Assembly (NCBI GenBank): GCA_904377855.1
Contig: CAJFGS010000011.1
Coordinates: 2,239-66,238, forward strand
Direction: 5' to 3'
Origin: Candidatus Avimonas merdigallinarum
GTDB taxonomy: Bacteria > Bacillota > Clostridia > Oscillospirales > Acutalibacteraceae
DNA length: 64,000 nt
Part shown: one piece after another, positions 17,084 to 24,608 of the stretch
How positions within the stretch are numbered: the stretch's first letter is position 1
Layout of the letters: each line of letters starts with the position of its first letter
Position numbers and translations under genes: made by a program
Notes under the pieces: model-generated
The model's database searches: none
Seen by the model: only the letters and a program-made list of their open reading frames with translations
What the model was told of the DNA's origin: nothing

Positions 17084-17113
17084 TTGCGGGACAAGCGTCC
17101 GGCATGGTATGAT
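17084..17113 (+). promoter_or_regulatory. possible promoter for cobA
   Basis: TTGCGG (17084-17089), 18 bases, TATGAT (17108-17113). The leader before cobA is only 73 bases, too short for a cobalamin riboswitch. Confidence 0.45.
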
Positions 17114-17186
17114 AAAAGCGGCGTTTTGCCGGGACAATCCGGCACAGGGCGTAAGCCCGGACAAGCGAAAGAAAGGATGAAACGGA

Positions 17187-17711
17187 ATGAATCAGCAGGG
17201 CCTTATTCAGCTGTATTGCGGGGACGGCAAGGGGAAGACCTCCGCCGGCATGGGGCAGTGCCTGCGGGCGGCGGGGCATGGCCTGAAAATCGGCATCGTC
17301 CAGTTCCTGAAGGACGGAAGCACCGGGGAGCTGGCGGTATTCCGGCAGCTGGAAAACGTAACGGTTTTCCCGGCGCTGCCCAAGGTCAAGTTCACCTTCG
17401 CCATGAGCGATGAGGAAAAGGCGCAGGCGCGCGCGTTTTATGACGGGCTGCTCGCCCAGGCGGCGGCTGCGGCGGGCAATCTGGACGTTCTCCTGCTCGA
17501 TGAGGCGTGCGCCGCCGTCTCCACCGGGCTGTTGGACGAAGAGGCGCTTCTCTCGTTCCTCCGCAGCAAGCCGGCAGGGCTGGAGGTGCTGCTGACCGGA
17601 CGGAACCCTTCCCCCGGGATGCGGGAGCTGGCCGATTATATCAGTGAAATCCACATGGTCCGCCATCCCTTTGAAAAGGGGATCTCCGCGCGGGAAGGCA
17701 TTGAATGGTAA
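17187..17711 (+). CDS. cobA: cob(I)yrinic acid a,c-diamide adenosyltransferase (CobA/BtuR type)
   Basis: Attaches the adenosyl group of ATP to reduced corrinoid, giving the coenzyme B12 form. The P-loop GDGKGKTSAGMG is at residues 12-23, with the inverted nucleotide-binding mode of the CobA family; LLLDEACAAVSTGLL (about 105) and LTGRNPSPGM (about 136) are the other family motifs. At 174 residues the length is typical. ATG 17187 follows GAAAGGATGAAACGGA. It stands alone between terminators rather than in a cobalamin operon. Confidence 0.92.
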   Translation: MNQQGLIQLYCGDGKGKTSAGMGQCLRAAGHGLKIGIVQFLKDGSTGELAVFRQLENVTVFPALPKVKFTFAMSDEEKAQARAFYDGLLAQAAAAAGNLDVLLLDEACAAVSTGLLDEEALLSFLRSKPAGLEVLLTGRNPSPGMRELADYISEIHMVRHPFEKGISAREGIEW

Positions 17712-17756
17712 AAAGAGAAGAAGGAAGGCGGCAAGCTTTCCTCCTTCTCTTTTTAC
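17707..17756 (+). terminator. terminator overlapping the cobA stop
   Basis: A long, slightly mismatched stem: GGTAAAAAGAGAAG on the left pairs with CTTCTCTTTTTACC on the right. The cobA stop codon is inside the left arm. The right arm supplies the TTTTT. Confidence 0.7.
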
Positions 17757-17912
17757 CTCCAGCCGCGTCCCGCTTTCCCCGCTTCCGGCGACGAACCGAT
17801 CGCAGAAGGCGATGAGGCGAAGGTTTTCCCCCGCGGCCAGGCCTGATTCCCGTCCGCAGGGCATATACTGTTTTGAAAACCTCAGCTGATGCGAAAGGAA
17901 GGAACGTTCGAG

Positions 17913-19190
17913 ATGGAGATTCATGTGGTACAGCCGGGCGAAAGCCTGTATTCCATCGCGCAGGCTTATGGGACGACGGCCGCGCGCCTTGCCCAGGATA
18001 ACGAACTGTCCCCGCCGTATTCCCTGGCGGTCGGGCAGACCATTGTGGTTTTGTATCCCCGCCAGGTATATACGGTGACAGCGGGGGATACGCTGGAGGG
18101 GATCGCCCGGCAGTACGGCGTGACGGTCAACCAGCTGCTGCGGAACAACCCGCAGCTGGGCGGCCTGACGGCGATTTCGCCCGGGCAGGTGCTGGTCATC
18201 GACTACGAGCAGGAAACGCAGGGGGGATTGTCGGTCAATGGGTACGCCTACCCGTATATTGACCGGCAGGTGCTGCAAAAAACCCTTCCTTACCTGACCT
18301 ACCTCACGCTGTTTACCTACGGGATTACGCCGGAGGGCGGCCTTATCGGGATTGACGACCAGGAATTAATCGACCTCGCCTGGGAGTATGGGGTTGCGCC
18401 GCTCATGCTGGTTTCCACCCTGACGGAGGACGGGAATTTCAACAACGAGTTGGCCAGCCTTGTGGTGAACGATATGGCGGTGCAGGAACGGCTGATCAGC
18501 GAAATCCTCGCCAATATGCAGGCGAGGGGGTATTATGGGCTGGATATTGATTTTGAATTTATCCGGCCGGAGGATCGGGACGCGTATACCGCTTTTATCC
18601 AAAACATAACCCAGCGGCTGAACGCCGAGGGCTATCCCGTCGTGGTCGCGTTAGCTCCCAAGGTGTCCGTCGATCAGCCGGGCCTGCTTTACCAGGGGCA
18701 TGATTACGCCGGGATTGGCGCAGCGGCAAATTCCGTGCTTCTGATGACATACGAATGGGGATATACATACGGGCCTCCCATGGCTGTGGCGCCGGTGGAC
18801 GAGGTGCGGAAAGTATTGGATTTTGCGGTAACCCAGATAGAACCGGATAAAATATTTATGGGGATGCCCAATTACGGCTACAACTGGACGCTGCCTTACG
18901 TAAAGGGGGAATCCCGCGCCGATTCGCTTTCCAACGTGGCGGCTGTGGAACTGGCGGTCGCCCAGAACGCCGCAATTTCCTACGATCCCGTCGCCCAGGC
19001 GCCCTTCTTTCGGTATAATGACGCCGGCCGGGAGCATGAAGTGTGGTTTGAGGACGCGCGGAGCGTGGAGGCCAAGCTCGCCCTCACCCAGGAGTACGGT
19101 TTCCAAGGGGTAAGCTACTGGAACATTATGAAATATTTCCCGCAGAACTGGCTGGTTCTGAACGCGCTGTACAATATCCGCCGGGTGTGA
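17913..19190 (+). CDS. LysM-LysM-GH18 protein, spore cortex hydrolase (SleL/YaaH) type
   Basis: A 425-residue protein with two LysM peptidoglycan-binding repeats (about 1-45 and 50-96) and a glycoside hydrolase 18 barrel (about 108-425). The GH18 active-site strand GLDIDFEF places the acid glutamate near residue 215. SleL/YaaH enzymes are N-acetylglucosaminidases acting on spore cortex and have no signal peptide, as here. ATG 17913 is about nine bases after AAGGAAGGAA; ATG 17889 is the alternative. CATATACT at 17862-17869 resembles a sigma-E -10, though no convincing -35 is seen. The neighbouring GH25-LysM gene suggests a block of wall-acting spore proteins. Confidence 0.88.
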   Translation: MEIHVVQPGESLYSIAQAYGTTAARLAQDNELSPPYSLAVGQTIVVLYPRQVYTVTAGDTLEGIARQYGVTVNQLLRNNPQLGGLTAISPGQVLVIDYEQETQGGLSVNGYAYPYIDRQVLQKTLPYLTYLTLFTYGITPEGGLIGIDDQELIDLAWEYGVAPLMLVSTLTEDGNFNNELASLVVNDMAVQERLISEILANMQARGYYGLDIDFEFIRPEDRDAYTAFIQNITQRLNAEGYPVVVALAPKVSVDQPGLLYQGHDYAGIGAAANSVLLMTYEWGYTYGPPMAVAPVDEVRKVLDFAVTQIEPDKIFMGMPNYGYNWTLPYVKGESRADSLSNVAAVELAVAQNAAISYDPVAQAPFFRYNDAGREHEVWFEDARSVEAKLALTQEYGFQGVSYWNIMKYFPQNWLVLNALYNIRRV

Positions 19191-19197
19191 TAAAAAG

Positions 19198-19233
19198 GGG
19201 AGGGAAGGCTTCTCAAAGGAAGCCTTCCCTCCC
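19198..19233. terminator. terminator shared by the GH18 gene and the small-protein cluster
   Basis: A perfect 15-bp stem (19198-19212 with 19219-19233). The AAAAA to its left becomes a T-tract on the minus strand, so it is a good end for the three small minus-strand genes and also blocks read-through from the GH18 gene. Confidence 0.75.
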
Positions 19234-19241
19234 GCCCGGCG

Positions 19242-19403
19242 TCACGGTTCTGTTATAGGCTTAGCCTTTTGCTTGGAGGTTTTGGCCCGCCCCTGGATTT
19301 CCGGGACCGGAGGCTGGTCGTTTTTCGGGAACCGCGCTTTGTGGTTGCTTTCCGTGCCGTGCGGCTGTTTTGGATCCGGACGGCGCATGCCTGCCTTTGC
19401 CAT
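19242..19403 (-). CDS. 53-residue conserved small protein
   Basis: It begins MAKAGMRRPDPKQPHGTESN and ends KQKAKPITEP. The start ATG 19403 has AGGGAGG eight bases upstream. The protein is rich in Pro, Lys, Arg, His and Asn, with no hydrophobic core, so it is probably unfolded or packed against something. From memory, very similar short proteins with the wording PHGTES and PPVPEIQG recur in Oscillospiraceae without assigned function. Last of three small genes on this strand, just ahead of a terminator. A role in the spore is a guess from the neighbours. Confidence 0.65.
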   Translation of the reverse strand: MAKAGMRRPDPKQPHGTESNHKARFPKNDQPPVPEIQGRAKTSKQKAKPITEP

Positions 19404-19439
19404 GCGGAGGCCTCCCTTTTTGCGTATCTCGGTTTTCCG

Positions 19440-19571
19440 CTAATGCTTGTGGGGAACCGAATGCTTTTTGGCGTTGGAGTTTTGGTTCTGGTTTTCCCGC
19501 GTCAGCGGGGTTTGATGCCGGCATTTTTCCATACGCGCCCGTTTGCTGTCCGGCTGACTGTCTTTCGGCAT
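19440..19571 (-). CDS. 43-residue basic small protein
   Basis: It begins MPKDSQPDSKRARMEKCRHQ and ends HSVPHKH. ATG 19571 is preceded by AAGGAGGGGAATCC, a near-perfect ribosome site, which is the main reason for accepting so short a gene. It is basic and asparagine/glutamine-rich and contains one cysteine. It starts 13 bases after the stop of the 74-residue gene and is followed 36 bases later by the 53-residue gene, so the three look like one message. No family is recognised. Confidence 0.55.
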   Translation of the reverse strand: MPKDSQPDSKRARMEKCRHQTPLTRENQNQNSNAKKHSVPHKH

Positions 19572-19583
19572 GGATTCCCCTCC

Positions 19584-19808
19584 TTACGGATGCGGATTGC
19601 GGGCCGGCCGTCCCTTGTCCCCTTTTTTGCCCGTGTCCGACGAAAGCGGGATATCGTAGATATCGCTGTAAGAATCGGTTTCGGCGGCGGATACAGGGGC
19701 GGCGGGGATGAGGCCGGTGCATTCCATGGAAGACGCGACGGCGAACAGCTCGTCATACAGTTCCCGGTCGTCCTCATTGTCATACGGCTGGGGCTTAGGA
19801 TAACGCAT
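19584..19808 (-). CDS. 74-residue acidic small protein with CTGLIP motif
   Basis: It begins MRYPKPQPYDNEDDRELYDE. ATG 19808 has AGGAG eight to nine bases upstream. The stretch SSMECTGLIPAAP followed by SYSDIYDIPLS is a wording I recall from short conserved clostridial proteins of unknown function. The first part is acidic and may be helical; the end is lysine-rich. It is the first of three small co-directional genes between two peptidoglycan hydrolase genes; a 10-bp-arm inverted repeat sits in its leader. No function can be given. Confidence 0.65.
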   Translation of the reverse strand: MRYPKPQPYDNEDDRELYDELFAVASSMECTGLIPAAPVSAAETDSYSDIYDIPLSSDTGKKGDKGRPARNPHP

Positions 19809-19833
19809 GACATCTTCTCCTCTCCCATCAATA

Positions 19834-19866
19834 TGGTTTGGCAGCGGAGGCCCGCTTGCCAAACCA
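19834..19866 (-). promoter_or_regulatory. inverted repeat in the leader of the small-protein cluster
   Basis: TGGTTTGGCA (19834-19843) pairs with TGCCAAACCA (19857-19866), continued inward by GCGG/CCGC with one bulged base. It ends 26 bases before the start codon at 19808. No T-tract follows, so it is an operator or an RNA hairpin near the ribosome site. Confidence 0.5.
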
Positions 19867-20070
19867 GGATTAGTTTCTGCCGGAGCCCGCGAAATTTTCT
19901 GAAAAAATTCTGTCAGCTTCCAGGCGGGAAATCCGCTTTTTTGGAAAAATATGCCGCTTTCAGAAAACCAAACAGCCGGGACACGCATACAATGGAAAGG
20001 ATACGGCCGTCGCCCGTATCCCGCCGCCGGCGTCCGGCCGCGGCGATCAAACAGAAAGGCGTGGTCCTTT

Positions 20071-21105
20071 ATGGCAACCTATCAGGGGATTGACGTGTCC
20101 ACCTTCCAGGGGGAGATCGACTGGCCGCGGGTAAAAGCCGCGCCGATCGATTTTGCGATTCTGCGCGCCTCCTACGGCTGGAAGGATCCGGAGCATCAGG
20201 TGGACGCGCGGTTCCATCAAAACGCGAAAGGGGCTTCCGCTGCCGGCGTGCCCTTTGGCGCGTATCATTATTCGTACGCTGCCAATGTGGAAGAAGCCCG
20301 GGAGGAAGCGGCGTTTTTCCTGAAGGTCATCCAGGGGTATTCGCTGGCCTATCCGGTCGCCTATGACCTGGAAGAGCAGGCGCAGAAAGCCCTCGGCCGG
20401 GACGCGGTTACCGCGATTGCCCAGGCGTGGTGCGACGAGATGCGCTCGGCGGGCTATTATCCCATGATCTACTCCAATTTGAGTTTTATCCGGAACTACC
20501 TGACCGAGGAATTCCGGAAGGAAAACGAACTGTGGATTGCCCAATACAACGATGTGCCGACCTACGGCAACCCGTTCGGCATTTGGCAGTATACCAGCGG
20601 CGGCACGGTGGATGGGATTCCCACCCGGGTCGACTGCAACCTTTCCTACAAGGATTATGCCGCCATCATCCGGGAGGGTGGGTACAATGGCTTTGAGAAG
20701 CCGGCGCCGGATCCTGTCCCCGTTCCCGACCCCGAACCGGCGGAAACCACCGTTACCGTGCGCTCCGGGGATACCCTCTCGGGAATTGCGGCCAGGTATG
20801 GGCTTTCCTGGCAGGAACTGTATGCCTACAACGGCAACAAGGCAGTCGTCGGCGATGATCCGAATTTCCTGCTCCCGGGCATGGTGCTGCATGTGCCGTC
20901 CGCCGGGGGCGAGAAGCCGGTGCTGCGGGTGGGCGCCTCGGTGCATTACAGCGGGCGGCTGTACGGGGACAGCTACGGCGGCAGCCCGGGGCTGACGGTG
21001 GACGGGACGTTTACCGTCACCCGGATTATCAACGGGCGGAAGGCCGGCGTCCTGCTCAATGAAACGGGCTGGGCCCCCGCCGGCGAGCTGCAAGTGCTCG
21101 CCTGA
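20071..21105 (+). CDS. GH25 lysozyme with LysM and SH3-like C-terminus
   Basis: A muramidase cutting the MurNAc-GlcNAc bond. The 344 residues divide into a GH25 barrel (about 1-205; GIDVSTFQGEIDW at the start, the acidic pair in AYDLEEQ near 100, WIAQYND and IWQYTS later), a proline-rich linker (210-222), one LysM repeat (about 225-270) and a C-terminal SH3-like segment (about 285-344). There is no signal peptide, so release depends on mother-cell or phage-like lysis, or export by another route. CATACAAT at 19986-19993 matches the sigma-E -10 consensus but no clear -35 is visible. It could also be a domesticated phage endolysin, though no other phage genes are near. Confidence 0.88.
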   Translation: MATYQGIDVSTFQGEIDWPRVKAAPIDFAILRASYGWKDPEHQVDARFHQNAKGASAAGVPFGAYHYSYAANVEEAREEAAFFLKVIQGYSLAYPVAYDLEEQAQKALGRDAVTAIAQAWCDEMRSAGYYPMIYSNLSFIRNYLTEEFRKENELWIAQYNDVPTYGNPFGIWQYTSGGTVDGIPTRVDCNLSYKDYAAIIREGGYNGFEKPAPDPVPVPDPEPAETTVTVRSGDTLSGIAARYGLSWQELYAYNGNKAVVGDDPNFLLPGMVLHVPSAGGEKPVLRVGASVHYSGRLYGDSYGGSPGLTVDGTFTVTRIINGRKAGVLLNETGWAPAGELQVLA

Positions 21106-21154
21106 GGCCCTATTGGACGGCGGCAGGGCCGGATCGCAGTGGCTGCGGTAAAAA

Positions 21155-21197
21155 AGATTCCCGGAGGACGCTTCGGCGCCCCCGGGAATCTTTTTTT
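21155..21197. terminator. strong terminator after the GH25 gene
   Basis: AGATTCCCGG (21155-21164) pairs with CCGGGAATCT (21182-21191), followed by a run of T to 21197; A bases on the left also make it work for the minus-strand RHH gene. Confidence 0.9.
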
Positions 21198-21277
21198 GTA
21201 AGGGAACAGCCCCCGCGGGATGCCGCCCCGCCGGCAAAAACGCTCCGCGGCCCCCGGCCCGGCCGCGGAACGGCCGG

Positions 21278-21481
21278 CTATTCGATGTCGATGTCCAGCG
21301 GCTTATCCAGCTCGTCGGAGACATACTTGCCGTTTTTCTTCCGCTGTTTAACGCATTCGGTCAGCAGGTATTCAATCTGCCCGTTCACCGAGCGGAAATC
21401 ATCCTCCGCCCAGGCCGCGATGGCGTTGTACAGCTTCGCCGAAAGGCGGAGCGGGACCTGCTTTTTCTGTGTATCAGCCAT
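21278..21481 (-). CDS. Arc-like ribbon-helix-helix protein
   Basis: A 67-residue protein: a short strand QVPLRLSAKL, then two helices (LYNAIAAWAEDDFRS and VNGQIEYLLTECVKQRKK), the layout of the Arc/MetJ ribbon-helix-helix fold. The tail is acidic. Its start codon is one base beyond the SPFH stop codon, so translation is coupled to that gene. Small RHH proteins of this type often sit directly after SPFH-domain genes in clostridial genomes, as far as I recall; whether they bind DNA or act on the SPFH protein is not known. Confidence 0.75.
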   Translation of the reverse strand: MADTQKKQVPLRLSAKLYNAIAAWAEDDFRSVNGQIEYLLTECVKQRKKNGKYVSDELDKPLDIDIE

Positions 21482-21482
21482 A

Positions 21483-22559
21483 TCAATACAAGCTTCCGGA
21501 ATTGACGACCGGCTGGGCGTCGTGGTTTCCGCAGAGGACGACCAGCAGGTTGGATACCATCGCCGCTTTCCGCTCCTCGTCCAGGACGACGGTGTTGTTT
21601 TCGCTCAGCCGCTCGAGCGCCATTTCGACCATCCCGACCGCGCCGTCCACAATCATTTTCCGCGCGTCGATGATAGCGGAAGCCTGCTGCCTTTGCAGCA
21701 TCACCGCCGCGATTTCCGGGGCGTAGGCCAGGTAGGTGATCCGGGCTTCCAGCACCTCCAGCCCGGCCTCGGCCACTTTCTGCTGGATTTCGTCCCGGAT
21801 GCGGGCGGCGACCACCTCGCTGGAACCGCGCAGGCTGCCCTCGTCGGCGACGCCGTCCCCGGTGGTGTCCACGTTGGGGGCGATGTCGTAGGGATAAATC
21901 CGCACGATGTTGCGCAGGGCGCTGTCGCACTGGAGGGACAGGTATTCCTTATAATTGTCGACGTTGAAAACCGCCTTCGCCGTGTCCACAACCCGCCACA
22001 TGACGGCGATCCCGATTTCCACCGGATTCCCCAGACAGTCGTTGATCTTCTGCCGGGAGTTGTTCAGGGTCATGATTTTCAAGGAGATCTTCCGGCTGAC
22101 CATTTCCATATCCACGCTCGGCTGGCTGGCCGCCACCAGGATAGACTTGCCTACGCTGCTGTCCACGTCGCCGCTTTGGCTCAGCTTGGTCTTGGCCGCC
22201 GGGTTGACGCTGGAGCAGAAGGGGTTTACAAAGTAAAAGCCGTCGCTTTTGAGCGTCCCGACATACCGGCCGAAAAGGGTGAGGACCAGCGCCTCCTGCG
22301 GCCGGAGGACCTTCAGCCCCAGGAACGGGATCCAGCCGACGGCCAGCCAGACGATGCAGACGACCAGCAGCGCGATCGATCCGGCAGACGGCCCGTTTTC
22401 CAGCCCGATGCAACTGAACACCAGCCCGACAATCGCTGCAATGAACAGCACCAGGAAAAGCAGCATGAACGCCATGCCGTTTTTCTTGTTTTCCAATACT
22501 TTCTCCCGCATATTCATGTTCGTGTCCATGCCCGTATTCATGTTCGTATCTGTGCCCAT
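21483..22559 (-). CDS. SPFH/band-7 domain membrane protein
   Basis: A 358-residue protein with a polar start rich in Asn, Thr and Met, two membrane helices (about 29-52 and 60-82), then an SPFH domain (about 85-270) and a helical C-terminus (AEAGLEVLEARITYLAYAP onward) that normally drives ring or cage assembly. SPFH proteins organise membrane microdomains and hold membrane proteases or transporters. ATG 22559 is chosen for AGGAGGGG eight bases upstream. A near-consensus promoter precedes it. It shares a message with the RHH gene. The repeated N-terminal wording TDTNMNTGMDTNMN is unusual. Confidence 0.87.
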   Translation of the reverse strand: MGTDTNMNTGMDTNMNMREKVLENKKNGMAFMLLFLVLFIAAIVGLVFSCIGLENGPSAGSIALLVVCIVWLAVGWIPFLGLKVLRPQEALVLTLFGRYVGTLKSDGFYFVNPFCSSVNPAAKTKLSQSGDVDSSVGKSILVAASQPSVDMEMVSRKISLKIMTLNNSRQKINDCLGNPVEIGIAVMWRVVDTAKAVFNVDNYKEYLSLQCDSALRNIVRIYPYDIAPNVDTTGDGVADEGSLRGSSEVVAARIRDEIQQKVAEAGLEVLEARITYLAYAPEIAAVMLQRQQASAIIDARKMIVDGAVGMVEMALERLSENNTVVLDEERKAAMVSNLLVVLCGNHDAQPVVNSGSLY

Positions 22560-22593
22560 ATTGATGCCCCTCCTGATAGAATTTGATATCAAT

Positions 22594-22622
22594 AAGATAT
22601 CATACAGATATTCTCTTGTCAA
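22594..22622 (-). promoter_or_regulatory. promoter for the SPFH-RHH pair
   Basis: On the minus strand TTGACA (22622-22617), a 17-base spacer and TATCTT (22599-22594). The -35 is perfect. Confidence 0.8.
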
Positions 22623-22741
22623 GACCTTTTTGGAGCTTTCCCCGTGGACAGGAGCATACAGAAAGAACGGCTGGAGTACGCATCCGCCAGGGCTGCCCGG
22701 GCCGGCTCTCCCCGGCAGCCGGAACCCGCGGACGGCAAAAA

Positions 22742-22770
22742 GGGCTTCTGCAAATCTTTTGCAGAAGCCC
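22742..22770 (-). terminator. terminator after the TVP38 gene
   Basis: A 13-bp perfect stem (22742-22754 with 22758-22770); on the minus strand it is followed by TTTTT. Confidence 0.85.
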
Positions 22771-22832
22771 ACGAATGCATTTTCGCTTTTGTGCGTGCCG
22801 CTTTTGCCCCGTGTCAGAAACGCCGGAAGGGG

Positions 22833-23612
22833 TTATTTTTCCGCGGGATTCTCCCCGGACGACCCATCCGCGTTTCCCTGGCGCTCGTGCAGCTTGACGA
22901 TCCGGGTATACACCCACATCCCGCCCAGGCTGATTAGGCCGGTGACGGCAAAGAGGATAATGGCGGAAAGATAGTTTTCCTGATTGATGATATGCCCGCC
23001 GATGGTGGAGGACACGACCGAGGGGATCCGGGCTATCAGGGAGATGACCAGAAACTCGGTCAGTTTGATCCGGGTCAGTCCGGCGAAATAGGTGAACAGG
23101 TCCTTGGGGGTGCCGGGGATAAAGAACAGGATAAAAATCGTGCGCTTTAATTTTTTCTCGCTGTTGATAAACCGCAGTTCGTTGATTTTTTCCCGGCTGA
23201 CAAAAACTTCCACCAGCTTGACGCCCAGCTTTTTGGTCAGGAGGAAAACAATCGCCGAGGCAATGGCAACCCCCGCCATGCACAGGAGGGTCCCTTCCAC
23301 CGGGCCGAAGGCGTAGCCGGCCCCTACTTCGATGATTTCGCCGGGAATGAGCGCCACCACCACCTGCAGGCATTGCAGGCCGAGGAGTACGAAGCGGCCG
23401 GTCCACCCGAACGATTCAATATACGCGCGGAATTCCTCCGGCGTCCGGATCTTCCCCAGCAGATCGGTGCAGACGAAGTACGTGATCGCCCCCACGATAG
23501 CCACAAGGATAATCAGCGACAACACGCCGAGGATACGCCTCCGCCGCAGATACGCTTTGTCGTTTTCTTCCAGCCGCTCCCCCCTGGGTTTGGCCGCTTT
23601 GTTCGCGTTCAT
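22833..23612 (-). CDS. TVP38/TMEM64-family membrane protein
   Basis: A 259-residue integral membrane protein of the DedA/VTT group. Helices are visible at about 27-48, 72-92, 103-125, 150-166, 180-200 and 212-232. The family signature shows as LIPGEIIEVGAGYAFGPVEG (about 88-107) and FFIPGTPKDLFTYFAGLT (about 160-177), whose re-entrant loops resemble lipid scramblases and proton-coupled transporters. The N-terminus is highly charged. It is monocistronic. A TATACT on the minus strand (23744-23739) may be the -10, but the -35 is poor. Confidence 0.87.
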   Translation of the reverse strand: MNANKAAKPRGERLEENDKAYLRRRRILGVLSLIILVAIVGAITYFVCTDLLGKIRTPEEFRAYIESFGWTGRFVLLGLQCLQVVVALIPGEIIEVGAGYAFGPVEGTLLCMAGVAIASAIVFLLTKKLGVKLVEVFVSREKINELRFINSEKKLKRTIFILFFIPGTPKDLFTYFAGLTRIKLTEFLVISLIARIPSVVSSTIGGHIINQENYLSAIILFAVTGLISLGGMWVYTRIVKLHERQGNADGSSGENPAEK

Positions 23613-23836
23613 TTTCTCAAGCCCTTTCGCCCGTTGTCCTGGCAGGCGGAAACTGTGTCCTGCAAAGCGGGAAGACGGCCGCTGCCGCCTTGTGGAAGAA
23701 GCGGATCCCTGCCGGCATCCTTCCCGCGTTCTTTATTCAGTATACTGGATAATCCGAAAATAATACAGTAGCATTTATGAAGCCTTTGTTAATATTTTTA
23801 TGAAGAATTTTGTAAAAACTTCTGGAAAGGGATGGA

Positions 23837-23865
23837 TTTGCAAACCGACGCGCTTGTGGTACAAT
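23837..23865 (+). promoter_or_regulatory. promoter for the GNAT-pyridoxamine kinase pair
   Basis: TTTGCA (23837-23842), 17 bases, TACAAT (23860-23865). The stretch 23613-24006 between the divergent genes holds this and nothing else I can support. Confidence 0.6.
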
Positions 23866-24006
23866 AAATCCGTTGCCCTTCGCCGGCTGGCAGAGAAAAC
23901 GGGGACGCGCCGGCGCGGCATCCCTGTCCCCGGCCTTTCCCGATACAGAGGAGGCCGGGGAAGGGGAGGCCGAAAGAAAAGCGACCGAATGGAAAGGGAA
24001 ATCGAG

Positions 24007-24519
24007 ATGGAAGTCCGTCAGGAACAGCCGCAGGATTATGATGAGGTTTACCGGGTGGTGCGGGAGGCCTTTGCGTCGGCGGAGCACCGGGACGGGAATG
24101 AGCAGGATCTGGTGGCGGCCCTGCGGAAAAGCCGGGCCTTTGTGCCCCCCCTCTCCCTGGTGGCGGTGGAGGACGGCCGGGTTGTCGGCCATATCCTTTT
24201 TACGGAGATCCGGATTGGGGACAAAACCGATCTGGCCCTGGCGCCGCTGTCCGTCCTGCCGGCATACCAGCGGCAGGGGATCGGGCAGGCCCTGATGGCG
24301 CAGGGGCATGCGGAGGCGGCGCGGCTGAGGTACGGCTTTTCCGTCGTACTGGGAAGCCCGGCGTATTATTCCCGGGCGGGCTATGTCCCGGCGGCGCGCT
24401 ATGGCATCCGCTCGCCGTTTGACGTGCCGGACGAATATTTCATGGCCCTGGATTTGCAGGGGAACTCCCCGGACAGGGAGGGGACGGTGGAGTACGCGCC
24501 GGAATTTTTTTCGGTTTGA
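24007..24519 (+). CDS. GNAT N-acetyltransferase (YhbS-like)
   Basis: A 170-residue acetyltransferase. The acetyl-CoA site is LSVLPAYQRQGIGQALMAQG (about 84-103) and the fold end is GSPAYYSRAGYVPA (about 118-131), both typical of the YhbS group. ATG 24007 is taken because AAAGGG sits eight bases upstream and the protein then starts MEVRQEQPQDYDEV as relatives do; ATG 23989 is in frame. It lies about 90 bases before the pyridoxamine kinase gene on the same strand. Acceptor unknown. Confidence 0.85.
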   Translation: MEVRQEQPQDYDEVYRVVREAFASAEHRDGNEQDLVAALRKSRAFVPPLSLVAVEDGRVVGHILFTEIRIGDKTDLALAPLSVLPAYQRQGIGQALMAQGHAEAARLRYGFSVVLGSPAYYSRAGYVPAARYGIRSPFDVPDEYFMALDLQGNSPDREGTVEYAPEFFSV

Positions 24520-24608
24520 CCGTCCCTAAAGAAGCGGGCGGGCTCCCGGCCGGGGCCCGCCTCAGAGATATCCGGACCGCGGGTGCGGCGGCACGGCACA
24601 AGGAAGGG

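Noticed and set aside
16353-18278. A 641-codon open frame antisense to the cysteine-rich, cobA and LysM genes
   Set aside because: It crosses two terminators and three well-supported genes, has no family resemblance, and is the mirror effect of GC-rich codon use.
20071-21105. GH25-LysM gene as part of a prophage
   Set aside because: No holin, tail, capsid or integrase genes are nearby, and LysM-GH25 proteins are common chromosomal genes in Clostridia.
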